NCBI GenBank assembly: GCA_028287745.1
Contig: JAQBPB010000040.1
Span: forward strand, 1-64,000
DNA length: 64,000 bases
Origin: Chloroflexota bacterium
GTDB taxonomy: Bacteria; Chloroflexota; Chloroflexia; Chloroheliales; Chloroheliaceae
Direction of reading: 5' to 3'
Part shown: piece by piece, positions 18,302 to 27,222 of the stretch
Layout: each line of letters begins with the position of its first letter
Position numbering within the stretch: position 1 is the stretch's first letter
The notes under the pieces: model-generated
The model's database searches: none
What the model was told of the DNA's origin: nothing
What the model saw: the letters and a program-made list of their open reading frames with translations, nothing else
Translations under genes and position numbers: made by a program

Positions 18302-18604
18302 TTAGTGTTCTTCGCTTTTAATATCCCTGTGGGCCAGGTGTTTGGAATAATTTTCAACAAATTGCATCAGGCGGGTTTCGGCTGCCCGGAATTCGCGGGA
18401 CTGCATCGCGGTGTTGGCCGTGGCGTAATCTTCGCTCTCCCCCAGGGCGATAATCTGCGCGCCTTCTCCGGCTACTTTTAGCCAGCCATCGGTGACCGTA
18501 ATGCCGACCCGTGCCATTGAAGGCAGATAATCATTAAAGATAAAATCCATGTACTCTTTATCTTTCTGGGGCTTAATATCCCAGTAAAAGAATATAGTAC
18601 TCAT
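18302..18604 (-). CDS. Small dimeric alpha/beta-barrel-like protein, 100 aa
   Basis: A 100-residue protein beginning MSTIFFYWDIKPQKDKEYMD. The size, the beta-alpha-beta pattern (IFFYWDIKPQ... YLPSMARVGITVTDGWLKVAG... IIALGESEDYATANTAMQS) and the helix ending RLMQFVENYSKHL are like ABM-type ferredoxin-fold proteins, but I cannot name a family. AAAGGGAG six bases upstream of the ATG at 18604 decides the start; the frame stays open further upstream to 18796 without a plausible ribosome site. Followed by a good terminator. Confidence 0.75.
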   Translation of the reverse strand: MSTIFFYWDIKPQKDKEYMDFIFNDYLPSMARVGITVTDGWLKVAGEGAQIIALGESEDYATANTAMQSREFRAAETRLMQFVENYSKHLAHRDIKSEEH

Positions 18605-18877
18605 AACTTGGCTCCCTTTCTGCGGACAGGCACCAGTGGCTAAATGCCTGATAGATAAATCGAAATCAATTAACGCATTTCGGTAGTAGCAAAGTTGTTT
18701 TGTGATTTTGCTGGGCCGAAACCTGCTAACCCTCAGCGGGTCTAGCAGTTGGTTGCACCTGCCTGTATAGTATAGCAAGCTTGAGGAAATAGCCATCGAT
18801 TGAGTCTAATTATAAACGGCCCGGTTTAGAACGCAAGTACTTTGTGTGATAATTTGTTTAAGATACCGTTTTCCATT

Positions 18878-20236
18878 TTATTGTACGATTAAATTGGCTG
18901 CCAGCCGCAGGGTATAATGTAACTGGGACCGCATCTGGTTAGCCAGGACTTGCACATTGACAATCTGGCGGAGCGGCGGTACAGGCGTGGGTGTGGCGGT
19001 CGCCAGCGGCGGCAGGGTCGGTTGCGGTGTCGGCGCGATGACCAGCGTTGGGGTCGGTTGCGCTGTTGGAGTGGGTACGGGTGTCGCGGTGGCTACCGGC
19101 CCCTGCGCTGCTCCCGGTATCGCCAGCGAGCCGAGCCTGACCGATTGCAGGGGTATCTGGGCCTGCCCGCTCAACAGAGTGAAACCGTAATCCATCAATT
19201 GGTCCACATCCCTGGAAATCTCAAGGGTGCTTTTCATGACCACTACCAGGACGTTGCGGCCGTTGTTGCGGGCGGTTGCCACCAGTACCCGCCCCGCGTC
19301 ATCGGTCCAGCCCGGTTTCAAGCCGGTGGCCCCTGGGTAGCGGAAAAGAAAACTGTTGGCATTGTAAAAATCGTGACCGTCCACGCTGGTAACTTTGGTC
19401 TGGGCGAGCTGCATTAAAAGCGGATTTTGCAAAGCGTGCCAGCCGCTTAGCGCCAGGTCATAAGCACTGCTATAATGGCCCGGTTGGTCGAGGCCGTGTG
19501 GATTCAAGAAATGGCTTTCGTACATCCCGATTGAGGCGGCGTAAGCGTTCATAGCCGCCACGAATTTATCTACCGGGTTACCCGGGCCGGGTAGATTTTG
19601 ACCGGCATACCGGGCCAGGGCCATGCCCGCTTCGTTGGCACTGTTGGTCATCAAGCCCAGCAGCAGGGTGGAAAGCCTGACCCGTTCTCCGGCCCGCAAA
19701 TTCATGTTGGCTTCGCCTACCAGGTCGTCCTGGACCACGGTTGTGGTGGCCTGTAATGCTTGCCAGGTCGGGTAGAGCTTTAAGATAGTCAGTGCGGTTA
19801 TAATTTTAGTGGTGCTGGCCTGAGCATGCGAAACATGCGAATCTTTGGTATAAAGAATGCGGCCTGTATCGGCATCAACTACTATTGCGGTTAAACCTCG
19901 AATGGTGGGAGGTTGAGTAACTATTTTCGGCCCCGGTGTTGGTGTGACAGTCGGTGTAAGTTTGATTGTAGGGGCTGCCAGGGTCGCCGTTGGAGTCCGG
20001 GCGGGCGCAACCACCGGGCTGATGGGTGTCGGGGTAGGTGTTGTGGCCCCGGCGGGTAACGATTTTTGTGTTGGTTGGGTCGTCCGGGTAAAACGGCCGG
20101 GCGTGTCGGTGGGCAGCGGGACCGACTGGGCCGCTGCCGGGCCGGGCCAGATTACCAGGTACATACACAGGGTTATAACCACTGCCAGGCTGGCAAAGGT
20201 TGGCAGTAATCGGGAGAATTTAGTCCGAAAAATCAC
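18878..20236 (-). CDS. D-alanyl-D-alanine carboxypeptidase family protein (peptidase S11)
   Basis: Exported penicillin-binding-type serine peptidase that trims peptidoglycan stem peptides. The S11 motifs are STTK (19805-19816, nucleophile Ser and Lys), SAN in MTNSANEAGMALAR, and ATGLKPGWTDDAG at the KTG position, where Pro replaces Thr. The GTG at 20236 (AAAAGGCG upstream) gives a clean signal peptide (SRLLPTFASLAVVITLCMYLVIW...AAAQ). TPTPTP-rich linkers lie both before the catalytic domain and near the C-terminus. The C-terminal segment ends without an obvious amphipathic anchor. Probably monocistronic. Confidence 0.88.
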   Translation of the reverse strand: MIFRTKFSRLLPTFASLAVVITLCMYLVIWPGPAAAQSVPLPTDTPGRFTRTTQPTQKSLPAGATTPTPTPISPVVAPARTPTATLAAPTIKLTPTVTPTPGPKIVTQPPTIRGLTAIVVDADTGRILYTKDSHVSHAQASTTKIITALTILKLYPTWQALQATTTVVQDDLVGEANMNLRAGERVRLSTLLLGLMTNSANEAGMALARYAGQNLPGPGNPVDKFVAAMNAYAASIGMYESHFLNPHGLDQPGHYSSAYDLALSGWHALQNPLLMQLAQTKVTSVDGHDFYNANSFLFRYPGATGLKPGWTDDAGRVLVATARNNGRNVLVVVMKSTLEISRDVDQLMDYGFTLLSGQAQIPLQSVRLGSLAIPGAAQGPVATATPVPTPTAQPTPTLVIAPTPQPTLPPLATATPTPVPPLRQIVNVQVLANQMRSQLHYTLRLAANLIVQ

Positions 20237-20533
20237 GTTAATAGAACGCCTTTTAGATATAGAGCTATGACGGGGAACGTAGTACGAATAAAGTAGCAGG
20301 GTAATGCAAGACAATAACAAAATATAATTGAGGTTTTAGCACTAACTTGTTACTACTTAAAATATTTCGGTCTTACGTTACACGTTATGCAAGGGCCAGG
20401 CGGAATCCTGAAAATATTTTACTGTACACCAGGCCGGGTTAATGGGTATTTCCAGTTAAATCTATCACAGCCAATTTTATTTGTCTACAGTGGCTGATTT
20501 TGTTTAAGGGTTCAGTGAAATGAGGTTAATGTT

Positions 20534-21013
20534 ATGTTAATAATTCTAGCACGTCATGCCGACCGGGAAACCCGCAAAGATCGTAGAGATATAGAGCAGG
20601 AACTAACGGCTAAAGGAGCCGAACAGGCGGTACACCTGGGACAAGCCTTATCCCGGCGACTGAATGTGCAGGGTAAAGTTATTTCGCTGGTGTTGACCAG
20701 TCCCTACCAGCGTACCATTCAAACAGCGCAGCTTATGGCGCAGGAACTGGGCTTGCCACCGGAGAGGGTCCAGATCCTGGACGCGCTGGCCCCGGATATA
20801 GAGGGTTCGGTGGATGCCACCATGCAGGTATTGAGCACCTTGCCGGATGAAGGGGTAATCCTGGTCGGTCATGGGCCGGACCTGGCCTCTATGGCCCGCA
20901 AGCTCTGCGGCCAGGCTGTTGAGTTAAACAAAGCCCACTCGATGGGTGTTGAGAAAAACACCGAGAACGGCGAAAGCCGCCTGCTCTGGTTGGTCAGCCA
21001 TAACGACTATTAA
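20534..21013 (+). CDS. Histidine phosphatase family protein (SixA-like)
   Basis: Phosphoglycerate-mutase-fold phosphatase of 159 residues. The catalytic RHA motif (LARHADRETR, Arg7-His8) and the second histidine in ILVGHGPDL are in place, and the short length fits SixA-type phosphohistidine phosphatases. LTSPYQRTIQTAQLMAQELG is the usual substrate-loop block. GAGG lies 9 bases upstream of the ATG. The physiological substrate is not shown by context; neighbours are unrelated single genes. Confidence 0.87.
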   Translation: MLIILARHADRETRKDRRDIEQELTAKGAEQAVHLGQALSRRLNVQGKVISLVLTSPYQRTIQTAQLMAQELGLPPERVQILDALAPDIEGSVDATMQVLSTLPDEGVILVGHGPDLASMARKLCGQAVELNKAHSMGVEKNTENGESRLLWLVSHNDY

Positions 21014-21110
21014 TTTACCTGCGATTGTCCGACTATGTTAAAATAATTACAAAATAGTAGCTTTGAAACATTCGTTACAATGTTTAGAAGTTTATAAGGA
21101 GAATTTCGAC

Positions 21111-21416
21111 ATGATAGTAGTCCAAAACCGTATAACTGCCCCGGCCGCTGCCGCCGAGCGCATTGAACACGGCTTTAACCAGAACAGTAATTTGAAAGAC
21201 CAGCCTGGTTTTGTCAGCTTTAAACTGCTCAAAGCGACCCAGGTTTCCGGCCTGGGCCAGGATGAGGTACTCTATGTCGCCAGCACCCAATGGGAAAGTA
21301 TGGAAGCCTTTGAAACCTGGCGCAGCAGCGACGCCTTTGGACGGGCACACGGCAGCGGGCAGGGCGGTCCGATGCGGGCCACACTCGAAGTTTTCGAAGT
21401 AAAGGTAGAACGGTAG
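21111..21416 (+). CDS. Antibiotic biosynthesis monooxygenase (ABM) domain protein
   Basis: Small 101-residue ferredoxin-fold protein resembling HmoB/IsdG-type heme-degrading monooxygenases. It shows IVVQNRITAPAAAAERIEHGF, QPGFVSFKLLKAT, DEVLYVASTQWESMEAFETWRSSDAF and the tail LEVFEVKVER. The W-E-S-x-E-A-F-x-x-W block is common to this family. AAGGAG nine bases upstream fixes the ATG at 21111; an in-frame start further up has no ribosome site. Heme degradation is plausible but ABM domains have many roles. Confidence 0.85.
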   Translation: MIVVQNRITAPAAAAERIEHGFNQNSNLKDQPGFVSFKLLKATQVSGLGQDEVLYVASTQWESMEAFETWRSSDAFGRAHGSGQGGPMRATLEVFEVKVER

Positions 21417-21521
21417 ATTTAGAGCGGTAACAGGGCAGCTATGGCCCTTTTTCACTACGAACCGGATTTAGATTATAAGGTTCAATTATTATAAAATATT
21501 TTATTAAGAGGTTGCTTTTAG

Positions 21522-22205
21522 ATGACATTGGAAAAAAGGAGTTTGGCGTCACCGGCGGAGGCTGTCGTTTTAACTGCTGATAACGAAGCTAAATATGGAA
21601 CTATATCGGTATTCGAAATAAATAAACTGCCGGGTAGCTGGCCGGAAACCCTGAACAAGTTACCTCTATCTTTTCACAGGGTTAGACAGGAGGAAGCTGA
21701 CCGGTTGCAGGAGGTTATGGAAAAGTCCGGCGTGTACCCGCCGGGGGATGCCGCCCGGCGCTTGGCCGCCCAGCGGGAAGCTTATGTAGGGGAAGTGGAC
21801 ACTCCCCAGGGGCCGTTAATGGTTACTTATGGTTGGATTGCTCTGACCGCCGAGCCGCTGGGAAACTCCGGCTGCTCGTTCGACCCGCCCCCGGGCGACG
21901 CTTACCTGTATGATTTCGCGACCGTACCGGAATACCGGGGTCATGGTTTCTACCCGGCCCTTTTGCGGTTCATCCTCGGCGACCTGGCGAACCAGGGTAT
22001 CCGGCGGGCCTGGATTGGCACCGCGCCGGGTAATATTGCTTCCGTAAAGAGTATTAGCCGGGCGGGGTTCAGTAAGGTAGCCGATACGCGCTATATCCCG
22101 GCGCAGTCTGGCCTGCCAGCCTACTTTGAGATGGTGGAGGACGACCGGTTCAGCCTGAAATTGCGCGAGCTTGCCAGTCACTCCTATGTTTCGACCGGGC
22201 AGTAA
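21522..22205 (+). CDS. GNAT family N-acetyltransferase
   Basis: Acyl-CoA-dependent acetyltransferase of 227 residues. The acetyl-CoA-binding region is AYLYDFATVPEYRGHGFYPALLRFIL (about residues 126-153), matching the Q/RxxGxG/A-type loop as RGHGFY, followed by AWIGTAPGNIASVKSISRAGFSKVADTRY, typical of motif B. The N-terminal third is less conserved and may bind the acceptor. The ATG follows AAGAGG. The stop codon abuts the convergent capD-like gene. Acceptor unknown. Confidence 0.85.
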   Translation: MTLEKRSLASPAEAVVLTADNEAKYGTISVFEINKLPGSWPETLNKLPLSFHRVRQEEADRLQEVMEKSGVYPPGDAARRLAAQREAYVGEVDTPQGPLMVTYGWIALTAEPLGNSGCSFDPPPGDAYLYDFATVPEYRGHGFYPALLRFILGDLANQGIRRAWIGTAPGNIASVKSISRAGFSKVADTRYIPAQSGLPAYFEMVEDDRFSLKLRELASHSYVSTGQ

Positions 22206-24119
22206 CTAACTTTCGAATTGCTGTTCCAGGTGCAGGGGCGCGCTCGGGCCTGACCTGGGCAGACCTTCCGCCAGGCTAACAATTTCAAGCAGTCTTTTAC
22301 GCAGAGCTGGCCGGTCGAAATACCGGGCCAGTTCTTCCAGTTCTTGCAGGTAAATTTCAAGCTGGGCGTGGGTTATCGGTTCGCCGGGCGGTGCGACGAA
22401 AATCTTCTGGTGGCGGGTATGGCCGAGGGTTTCTTTTTGGGTCAGCAGTTCCTCAAACATTTTCTCGCCGGGCCGTAACCCGCTAAATTCGATTTCAATA
22501 TCCTCGCCCACCTCAAACCCGCTCAGGCGGATCAGGTCTTTTGCCAGGTCCACAATTTTAACCGGCTCGCCCATATCCAATACAAAGATTTCGCCGCCTT
22601 CGCCCATCGCCCCGGCCTGGATTACCAGCGAGGCCGCTTCAGGAATGGTCATAAAATAGCGGGTGATATCGGGATGGGTAATTGTTACCGGGCCGCCCTG
22701 GGCAATCTGTTCTTTCAGAAGCGGCACGACACTGCCCCGGCTGCCCAGGACGTTGCCAAAGCGGACCGCCACAAAAGTAGTTTCGCCACCTGACCGGGCC
22801 AGGTCCTGGATGATTATCTCGGCTAAACGCTTGGAAGCGCCCATAACGTTGACCGGGTTGACCGCTTTATCGGTCGAAATCGCAACAAACCGTTTCACGC
22901 CGTGCCGGACCGCTGCTTCGGCCAGGTTTTTGGTCCCCAGGATATTGACGTTAACGACTTCTTCCGCGTTCTGCTCCATGAGCGGCACGTGCTTGTGGGC
23001 GGCGGCATGGAAAATCACATCGGGCCGGTACTGCCCGATGACCCAATTTATTTTCAGGCTGTCGCGAATGTCGCCGATAACCGGCACCAGGGGAATATGC
23101 GGGAAAAGCCGCTTTAGTTCGTGTTCGATGTGAAAGATACTGTTCTCGCCGCGCCCCAGCAAGACCATGCGGGCCGGGTTAAAGACGGCGATTTTCCGGC
23201 AAAGTTCGCTGCCGATAGAGCCGCCCGCCCCGGTAATCATTACGGTGGCGTGGTTCAAAAAGCTGGAAATGGCGGCCGTATCCTGGGCCACCGGCAGGCG
23301 GCGCAACAGGTCGGTAATCTCGACATCCCGCACCTCTTTGAGCGAAACGCGCCCTTCGATTAGCTCATTTACGCCCGGAACGGTCTTGGTAGGGATACCC
23401 GCCGTCTTGCACATTTCCAGGACGCGCCGTAGGACCGTACCGGGAGCGTTGGGGATGGCAATAATAACCTCGTCCACCCGGAATTGCCGGATGACTTCGG
23501 GTAAGTCGCCATGGATCCCTAGCACCGGGTGGCTCTGGATGCGCTGGCCTTTCTTGCGTTCGTCGTAATCTACAAAACCCACCAGGTCGTACTTGTGGCG
23601 CTTGCGGAGAATTTCCCGGGCTACCAGCGTCCCGGCGTCCCCGGCCCCTACGATAACTACGCGTTTGCGGCCCCCGGTAGGCGGGTGGGCCGGGTGCCAA
23701 TCGGTTTCGGTGCGCTCAAAGACCACCCGCACCATCACGCGCGACCCGCCAATGAAAATCAGGCTGAGCAGCCCATCCAGTATAAAGTAACTGCGTGGAA
23801 ACCAGTTTGAGGCGTATGTCGGGACGGTATTATTTATTAGAAGGGTCAATAAGGCGACCGCGAAGGAAGCGACAATCACCGCGTAAAAAAGCGGGAAAAG
23901 GTCCGACAGGCTCAGGTAATACCAGGCCCGGCGGTAAAACCCAAACAGGGTAAAGACCAGTAACTTGAGAAAGACAATCGGTACAATCAGGGGCAGGAAA
24001 TCGTTCCAGGCCTGGGGTAAGATATCCGGCCGGTCCAGGCGCAAGAATAGCACCAGCGGGAAGATCAGCAAGCAGATCGCGGTGTCCAGTATGAAAAGAT
24101 AACGATTTCGATACCACAT
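22206..24119 (-). CDS. CapD/PglF-type nucleoside-diphosphate-sugar 4,6-dehydratase, membrane-anchored
   Basis: Long (637-residue) dehydratase that makes 4-keto-6-deoxy sugars for glycans. Four N-terminal membrane spans (about 1-115) precede a regulatory Rossmann domain (VVIVGAGDAGTLVAREI, near residue 150) and the catalytic domain with VMITGAGGSIGSELCRKI (near 293), FHAAAHKHVPLME, and STDKAVNPVNVMGASKRLAE, where Met replaces the usual catalytic Tyr as in FlaA1/PglF enzymes. Conserved RPGEKMFEEL is present. It supports the surface-glycan theme of the 9-17 kb cluster although it lies apart from it. Confidence 0.93.
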   Translation of the reverse strand: MWYRNRYLFILDTAICLLIFPLVLFLRLDRPDILPQAWNDFLPLIVPIVFLKLLVFTLFGFYRRAWYYLSLSDLFPLFYAVIVASFAVALLTLLINNTVPTYASNWFPRSYFILDGLLSLIFIGGSRVMVRVVFERTETDWHPAHPPTGGRKRVVIVGAGDAGTLVAREILRKRHKYDLVGFVDYDERKKGQRIQSHPVLGIHGDLPEVIRQFRVDEVIIAIPNAPGTVLRRVLEMCKTAGIPTKTVPGVNELIEGRVSLKEVRDVEITDLLRRLPVAQDTAAISSFLNHATVMITGAGGSIGSELCRKIAVFNPARMVLLGRGENSIFHIEHELKRLFPHIPLVPVIGDIRDSLKINWVIGQYRPDVIFHAAAHKHVPLMEQNAEEVVNVNILGTKNLAEAAVRHGVKRFVAISTDKAVNPVNVMGASKRLAEIIIQDLARSGGETTFVAVRFGNVLGSRGSVVPLLKEQIAQGGPVTITHPDITRYFMTIPEAASLVIQAGAMGEGGEIFVLDMGEPVKIVDLAKDLIRLSGFEVGEDIEIEFSGLRPGEKMFEELLTQKETLGHTRHQKIFVAPPGEPITHAQLEIYLQELEELARYFDRPALRKRLLEIVSLAEGLPRSGPSAPLHLEQQFES

Positions 24120-24220
24120 AATTATAAAGCAGCTTTACCGGATTAATGTGTTAAAATCACAGATACATCTATAAGTTAAAGTAGATAGTTTGTCAATCAG
24201 AAACCAGGATAAAATATTTA

Positions 24221-25855
24221 ATGGCGAAGAAACTCAGGGAAAAACCGGTACCGGAAATTGTTAATAACCTGCGTCTGCAGGAAATGGCTTATGGCGGGGA
24301 AGTTGTCGCCCGTTTGCCGGAAACGGCCCCGGCAGCCAGCCCGGCCGGTACGCTAACTGCCGGTCCCGACACGCGGCAAGAAGGCCAGGAAGAAGGCGAT
24401 TTTCAGCCGGGCCACGAGCCGGTGGAAACCGAACTGGTCCCCCCGGTCACGGTTCCCGGTTCCCAGGTAGTGTTTGTAACCGGCGGCTTGCCCGGCGAAT
24501 TGGTTGAAGTCCAGCTTTACCGGCGCAAGAAAAGTTTTATTAAAGCTAACGTCCGCAGAGTAGATGAGGCTTCCCCGGACCGGGCGGCCGCGCCCTGCCC
24601 TTATTTCGGGGTGGATAAATGGCCCAACTGCGGCGGCTGCCAGTGGCAGCATGCCAACTACGAGGCCCAGCTCAATTACAAACACAATATTTTACGTGAC
24701 CAGCTAATCCGGCTGGGCGGCTTTGTTGACCAGGAACCGCCTTTGCTGCCGCCCCTGGCCGCTGTTAGCCCCTGGGGCTACCGTAACAATGTTGAGTTCC
24801 AGGTGGACGAGAACGAAGGGCGGCCCTGCTTTCACCGCCAGAACAGTATCAGGTTGGTGCCGGTCCAGTCCTGCCATATCGCTCATCCTCTGATTACGCT
24901 GGTAATTGACCCATTGACAGCCGCGCTGCAAAAGCATCTGCCGAAACGGGTCCACCAGGTCACTATCCGGGTTGGCGCGGTTTCCGGGGATGCCCCTATC
25001 TCGGCTGAAGAAATTACCGCCCTCGCCAGTTATAGCGATAACCCGGCCGCGAAACTGGCCGCCCTGGACCGCTTCCTGGCGGTTACGCCCCTGGAAATGT
25101 CCCTGCAAAAGCCCCGGCCCACCATGCTGCTGGTCCTGCGTATGCTGCGCGAGTGGCAAAAGTCCGACTTGCAGCCGTTCCTGGAAGAATTACAGGCAAC
25201 TATGGACCGCTATGTTGAGCTAACCGTAATCGGTGAAGGCCGCAAGCGGCGGCTGGAAGACCTGGGCGGGCCACCTTACCTGACCGAAGTACTGGACGGG
25301 GTAACCTACCGTATTCCGCCGCTGGCCTTTTTTCAGTCCAATTCACCGATGGCGGTTGAACTGATCCGGGAAGCCATGGGCGCATTCGATGAAGCCGGTC
25401 TGAATTTGCGCGGTAAGAAACTGCTGGATATTTATTGCGGCGTAGGAACGTTTGCCCTGCAAATGGCCCGCCGTGGTGCTACGGTACTGGGTATCGAGGA
25501 ATACGCCGGGGCGGTCGAAGGGGCCGGGGAGAACGCCCGGCTAAATGGGCTGGAGGACCGCTGCCGGTTTGTAGCCGCCAAAGCCGAAGAACATATCCTG
25601 GAACTGGAAGCCGCCGGTGACCGCTATGACGGAGCCCTGGTGGACCCGCCCCGGCGCGGCTGCGACCCGGCCTTGCTCCAGAGTTTGTTAAAGACCCGGC
25701 CGCCGGTGCTGGTCTATGTTTCGTGCGACCCCAGCACCCTGGCCCGTGACCTGAAGATTCTTTCGGAAGGTTACGAACTGGTGCGCTGCCGGGCGGTGGA
25801 CATGTTCCCGCAGACCTATCATATGGAAAGCGTGTCGCTGCTGCGGGCCAAATAG
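24221..25855 (+). CDS. 23S rRNA (uracil-5-)-methyltransferase RlmD/RumA family
   Basis: SAM-dependent RNA m5U methyltransferase with an iron-sulfur cluster. An N-terminal TRAM-like region (about 10-110) is interrupted by a low-complexity insert (residues 45-80). The cluster ligands are in CPYFGVDKWPNCGGCQWQH plus a later Cys in VQSCHIAHPL. SAM binding is LLDIYCGVGTFALQMARRG; the catalytic region is VDPPRRGCD and VYVSCDPSTLARDL with the nucleophile Cys. At 544 residues it is longer than the 430-460 of most members, mostly through the insert and a mid-protein segment. Target uridine not inferable. Confidence 0.92.
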   Translation: MAKKLREKPVPEIVNNLRLQEMAYGGEVVARLPETAPAASPAGTLTAGPDTRQEGQEEGDFQPGHEPVETELVPPVTVPGSQVVFVTGGLPGELVEVQLYRRKKSFIKANVRRVDEASPDRAAAPCPYFGVDKWPNCGGCQWQHANYEAQLNYKHNILRDQLIRLGGFVDQEPPLLPPLAAVSPWGYRNNVEFQVDENEGRPCFHRQNSIRLVPVQSCHIAHPLITLVIDPLTAALQKHLPKRVHQVTIRVGAVSGDAPISAEEITALASYSDNPAAKLAALDRFLAVTPLEMSLQKPRPTMLLVLRMLREWQKSDLQPFLEELQATMDRYVELTVIGEGRKRRLEDLGGPPYLTEVLDGVTYRIPPLAFFQSNSPMAVELIREAMGAFDEAGLNLRGKKLLDIYCGVGTFALQMARRGATVLGIEEYAGAVEGAGENARLNGLEDRCRFVAAKAEEHILELEAAGDRYDGALVDPPRRGCDPALLQSLLKTRPPVLVYVSCDPSTLARDLKILSEGYELVRCRAVDMFPQTYHMESVSLLRAK

Positions 25856-25924
25856 GCCCGGCCCCACTTTATTGGCAGGGCCGGGGCAATCGCTAACCGG
25901 AAATGACTTTCAACGGTCTGGAAA

Positions 25925-27193
25925 CTAGGTATACAAGCCGTTGAGGGTCGCCCGGAAAGCCTCCATATCAATCGTGCGGTTAGACAGGCGGGCTTCTTCC
26001 GCCGCGAAAGCCAGTAAGTGACTTTCAAGCGACTGGCGAGCGGTGGTCGAATGTTCGTCCGGTTGGCCGTTAAGGGTGTTGATAAAACTGCGCATGATGC
26101 CGCTATCGCCGCCGCCGTGCCCGCTGGCATCCCCGGTATCTACCTCAATGTGTTCCACTTTACCCGTAAGATGGTCGTGAATACTTAGTTCGCTGGTGCC
26201 GTGCACCGCGAACTTGCCGTGCAGGGTGGCCCGGGTGCCGTCATAGCGCATGGTCCGGCACTCTTCGTCACCGTGCCCGTTCATAACCAGGGTGACGGTC
26301 GTGCCGTCCTCCAGGGCCATGCTGACCGTCTGGTGGTCCACCACGTTATTGTCGGTATGATAAACACAGCGGCCGTATGGCCCGGTTTCCAGGGCTTCCA
26401 GCCGGGCCGGGATGCTGGGTTCGGGTGAGGCCACGTCATAGGGCCAGCCGGTCTTATCGGTAGCGTACAGCCGGGGAGCATAGAAAGGACACTCGTCCGC
26501 CGCCGGGCAGCCGTCGGTGCAGCGGGCCGGTGCCCCCGGTGGGGCATTTTCGGCCCGGAAAAGGATCAGGCTGCCGGACGAACTGAGCCACTTCACCCGC
26601 TGGCCTAAAATCCAGTAAAGAATATCAAGGTCGTGACAGCATTTCGCTAAAATCATTGGCGCGGCCACTTCGGTATTGCGCCAGTTTCCCCTCACGAAGC
26701 TGTGGGCCATGTGCCAGTAAACCAGGTTCTCGGAGTGGGTTACATTTATAACCCGGCCCAGCCGCCCGCTCCTGACCACTTCGCGGACTGCCCCGAAGAA
26801 GGTAGTATAACGCAGGACATGGCAAATCTGGAGCAGCCGCCCGGTTGCTTCGGCGGTTTCGACCAGCCGGATATTTTCTTCCAAATTGGGGGCCATTGGT
26901 TTTTCCAGCAGCACATTGTAACCCAGGCCCAGGGCGGCCAGGGTGGGCTCGGTGTGGAGCATATCGGTAGTGCAAATCAGGGCCGCTTCGCCCAGCTTGC
27001 CTTTACCGAACAGTTCTTGCCAGCTGCTGAAGCAGTTTTCTTCAGGGATATTGTTTAGCTGCGCGTAAGCCGCCCGGCGGGCTGGGACAGGTTCAGCCAG
27101 CGCGACAATCCTGACCTGGTCCGGGTTAGCCCGGCAGTACCGGGCGTAAACTTTGGCGCGCTCTCCGGCTCCGATAACCACAATGTTAATCAT
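25925..27193 (-). CDS. Gfo/Idh/MocA family oxidoreductase
   Basis: NAD(P)-dependent oxidoreductase, probably acting on a sugar or polyol. The N-terminal Rossmann domain starts INIVVIGAGERAKVYARYC and includes LLEKPMAPNLEENIRLVE with the EKP motif (catalytic Lys). The C-terminal domain has CHDLDILYWILG. A cysteine-rich stretch (CTDGCPAADECPFYAPRLY, about residues 239-257) recurs in a subgroup of this family and may bind metal or be structural. It lies 29 bases after the DUF711 gene and is probably co-transcribed, suggesting a joint catabolic role. Confidence 0.88.
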   Translation of the reverse strand: MINIVVIGAGERAKVYARYCRANPDQVRIVALAEPVPARRAAYAQLNNIPEENCFSSWQELFGKGKLGEAALICTTDMLHTEPTLAALGLGYNVLLEKPMAPNLEENIRLVETAEATGRLLQICHVLRYTTFFGAVREVVRSGRLGRVINVTHSENLVYWHMAHSFVRGNWRNTEVAAPMILAKCCHDLDILYWILGQRVKWLSSSGSLILFRAENAPPGAPARCTDGCPAADECPFYAPRLYATDKTGWPYDVASPEPSIPARLEALETGPYGRCVYHTDNNVVDHQTVSMALEDGTTVTLVMNGHGDEECRTMRYDGTRATLHGKFAVHGTSELSIHDHLTGKVEHIEVDTGDASGHGGGDSGIMRSFINTLNGQPDEHSTTARQSLESHLLAFAAEEARLSNRTIDMEAFRATLNGLYT

Positions 27194-27222
27194 ATAGCCT
27201 CAAAATTTAAAGCGGTTTTTAC

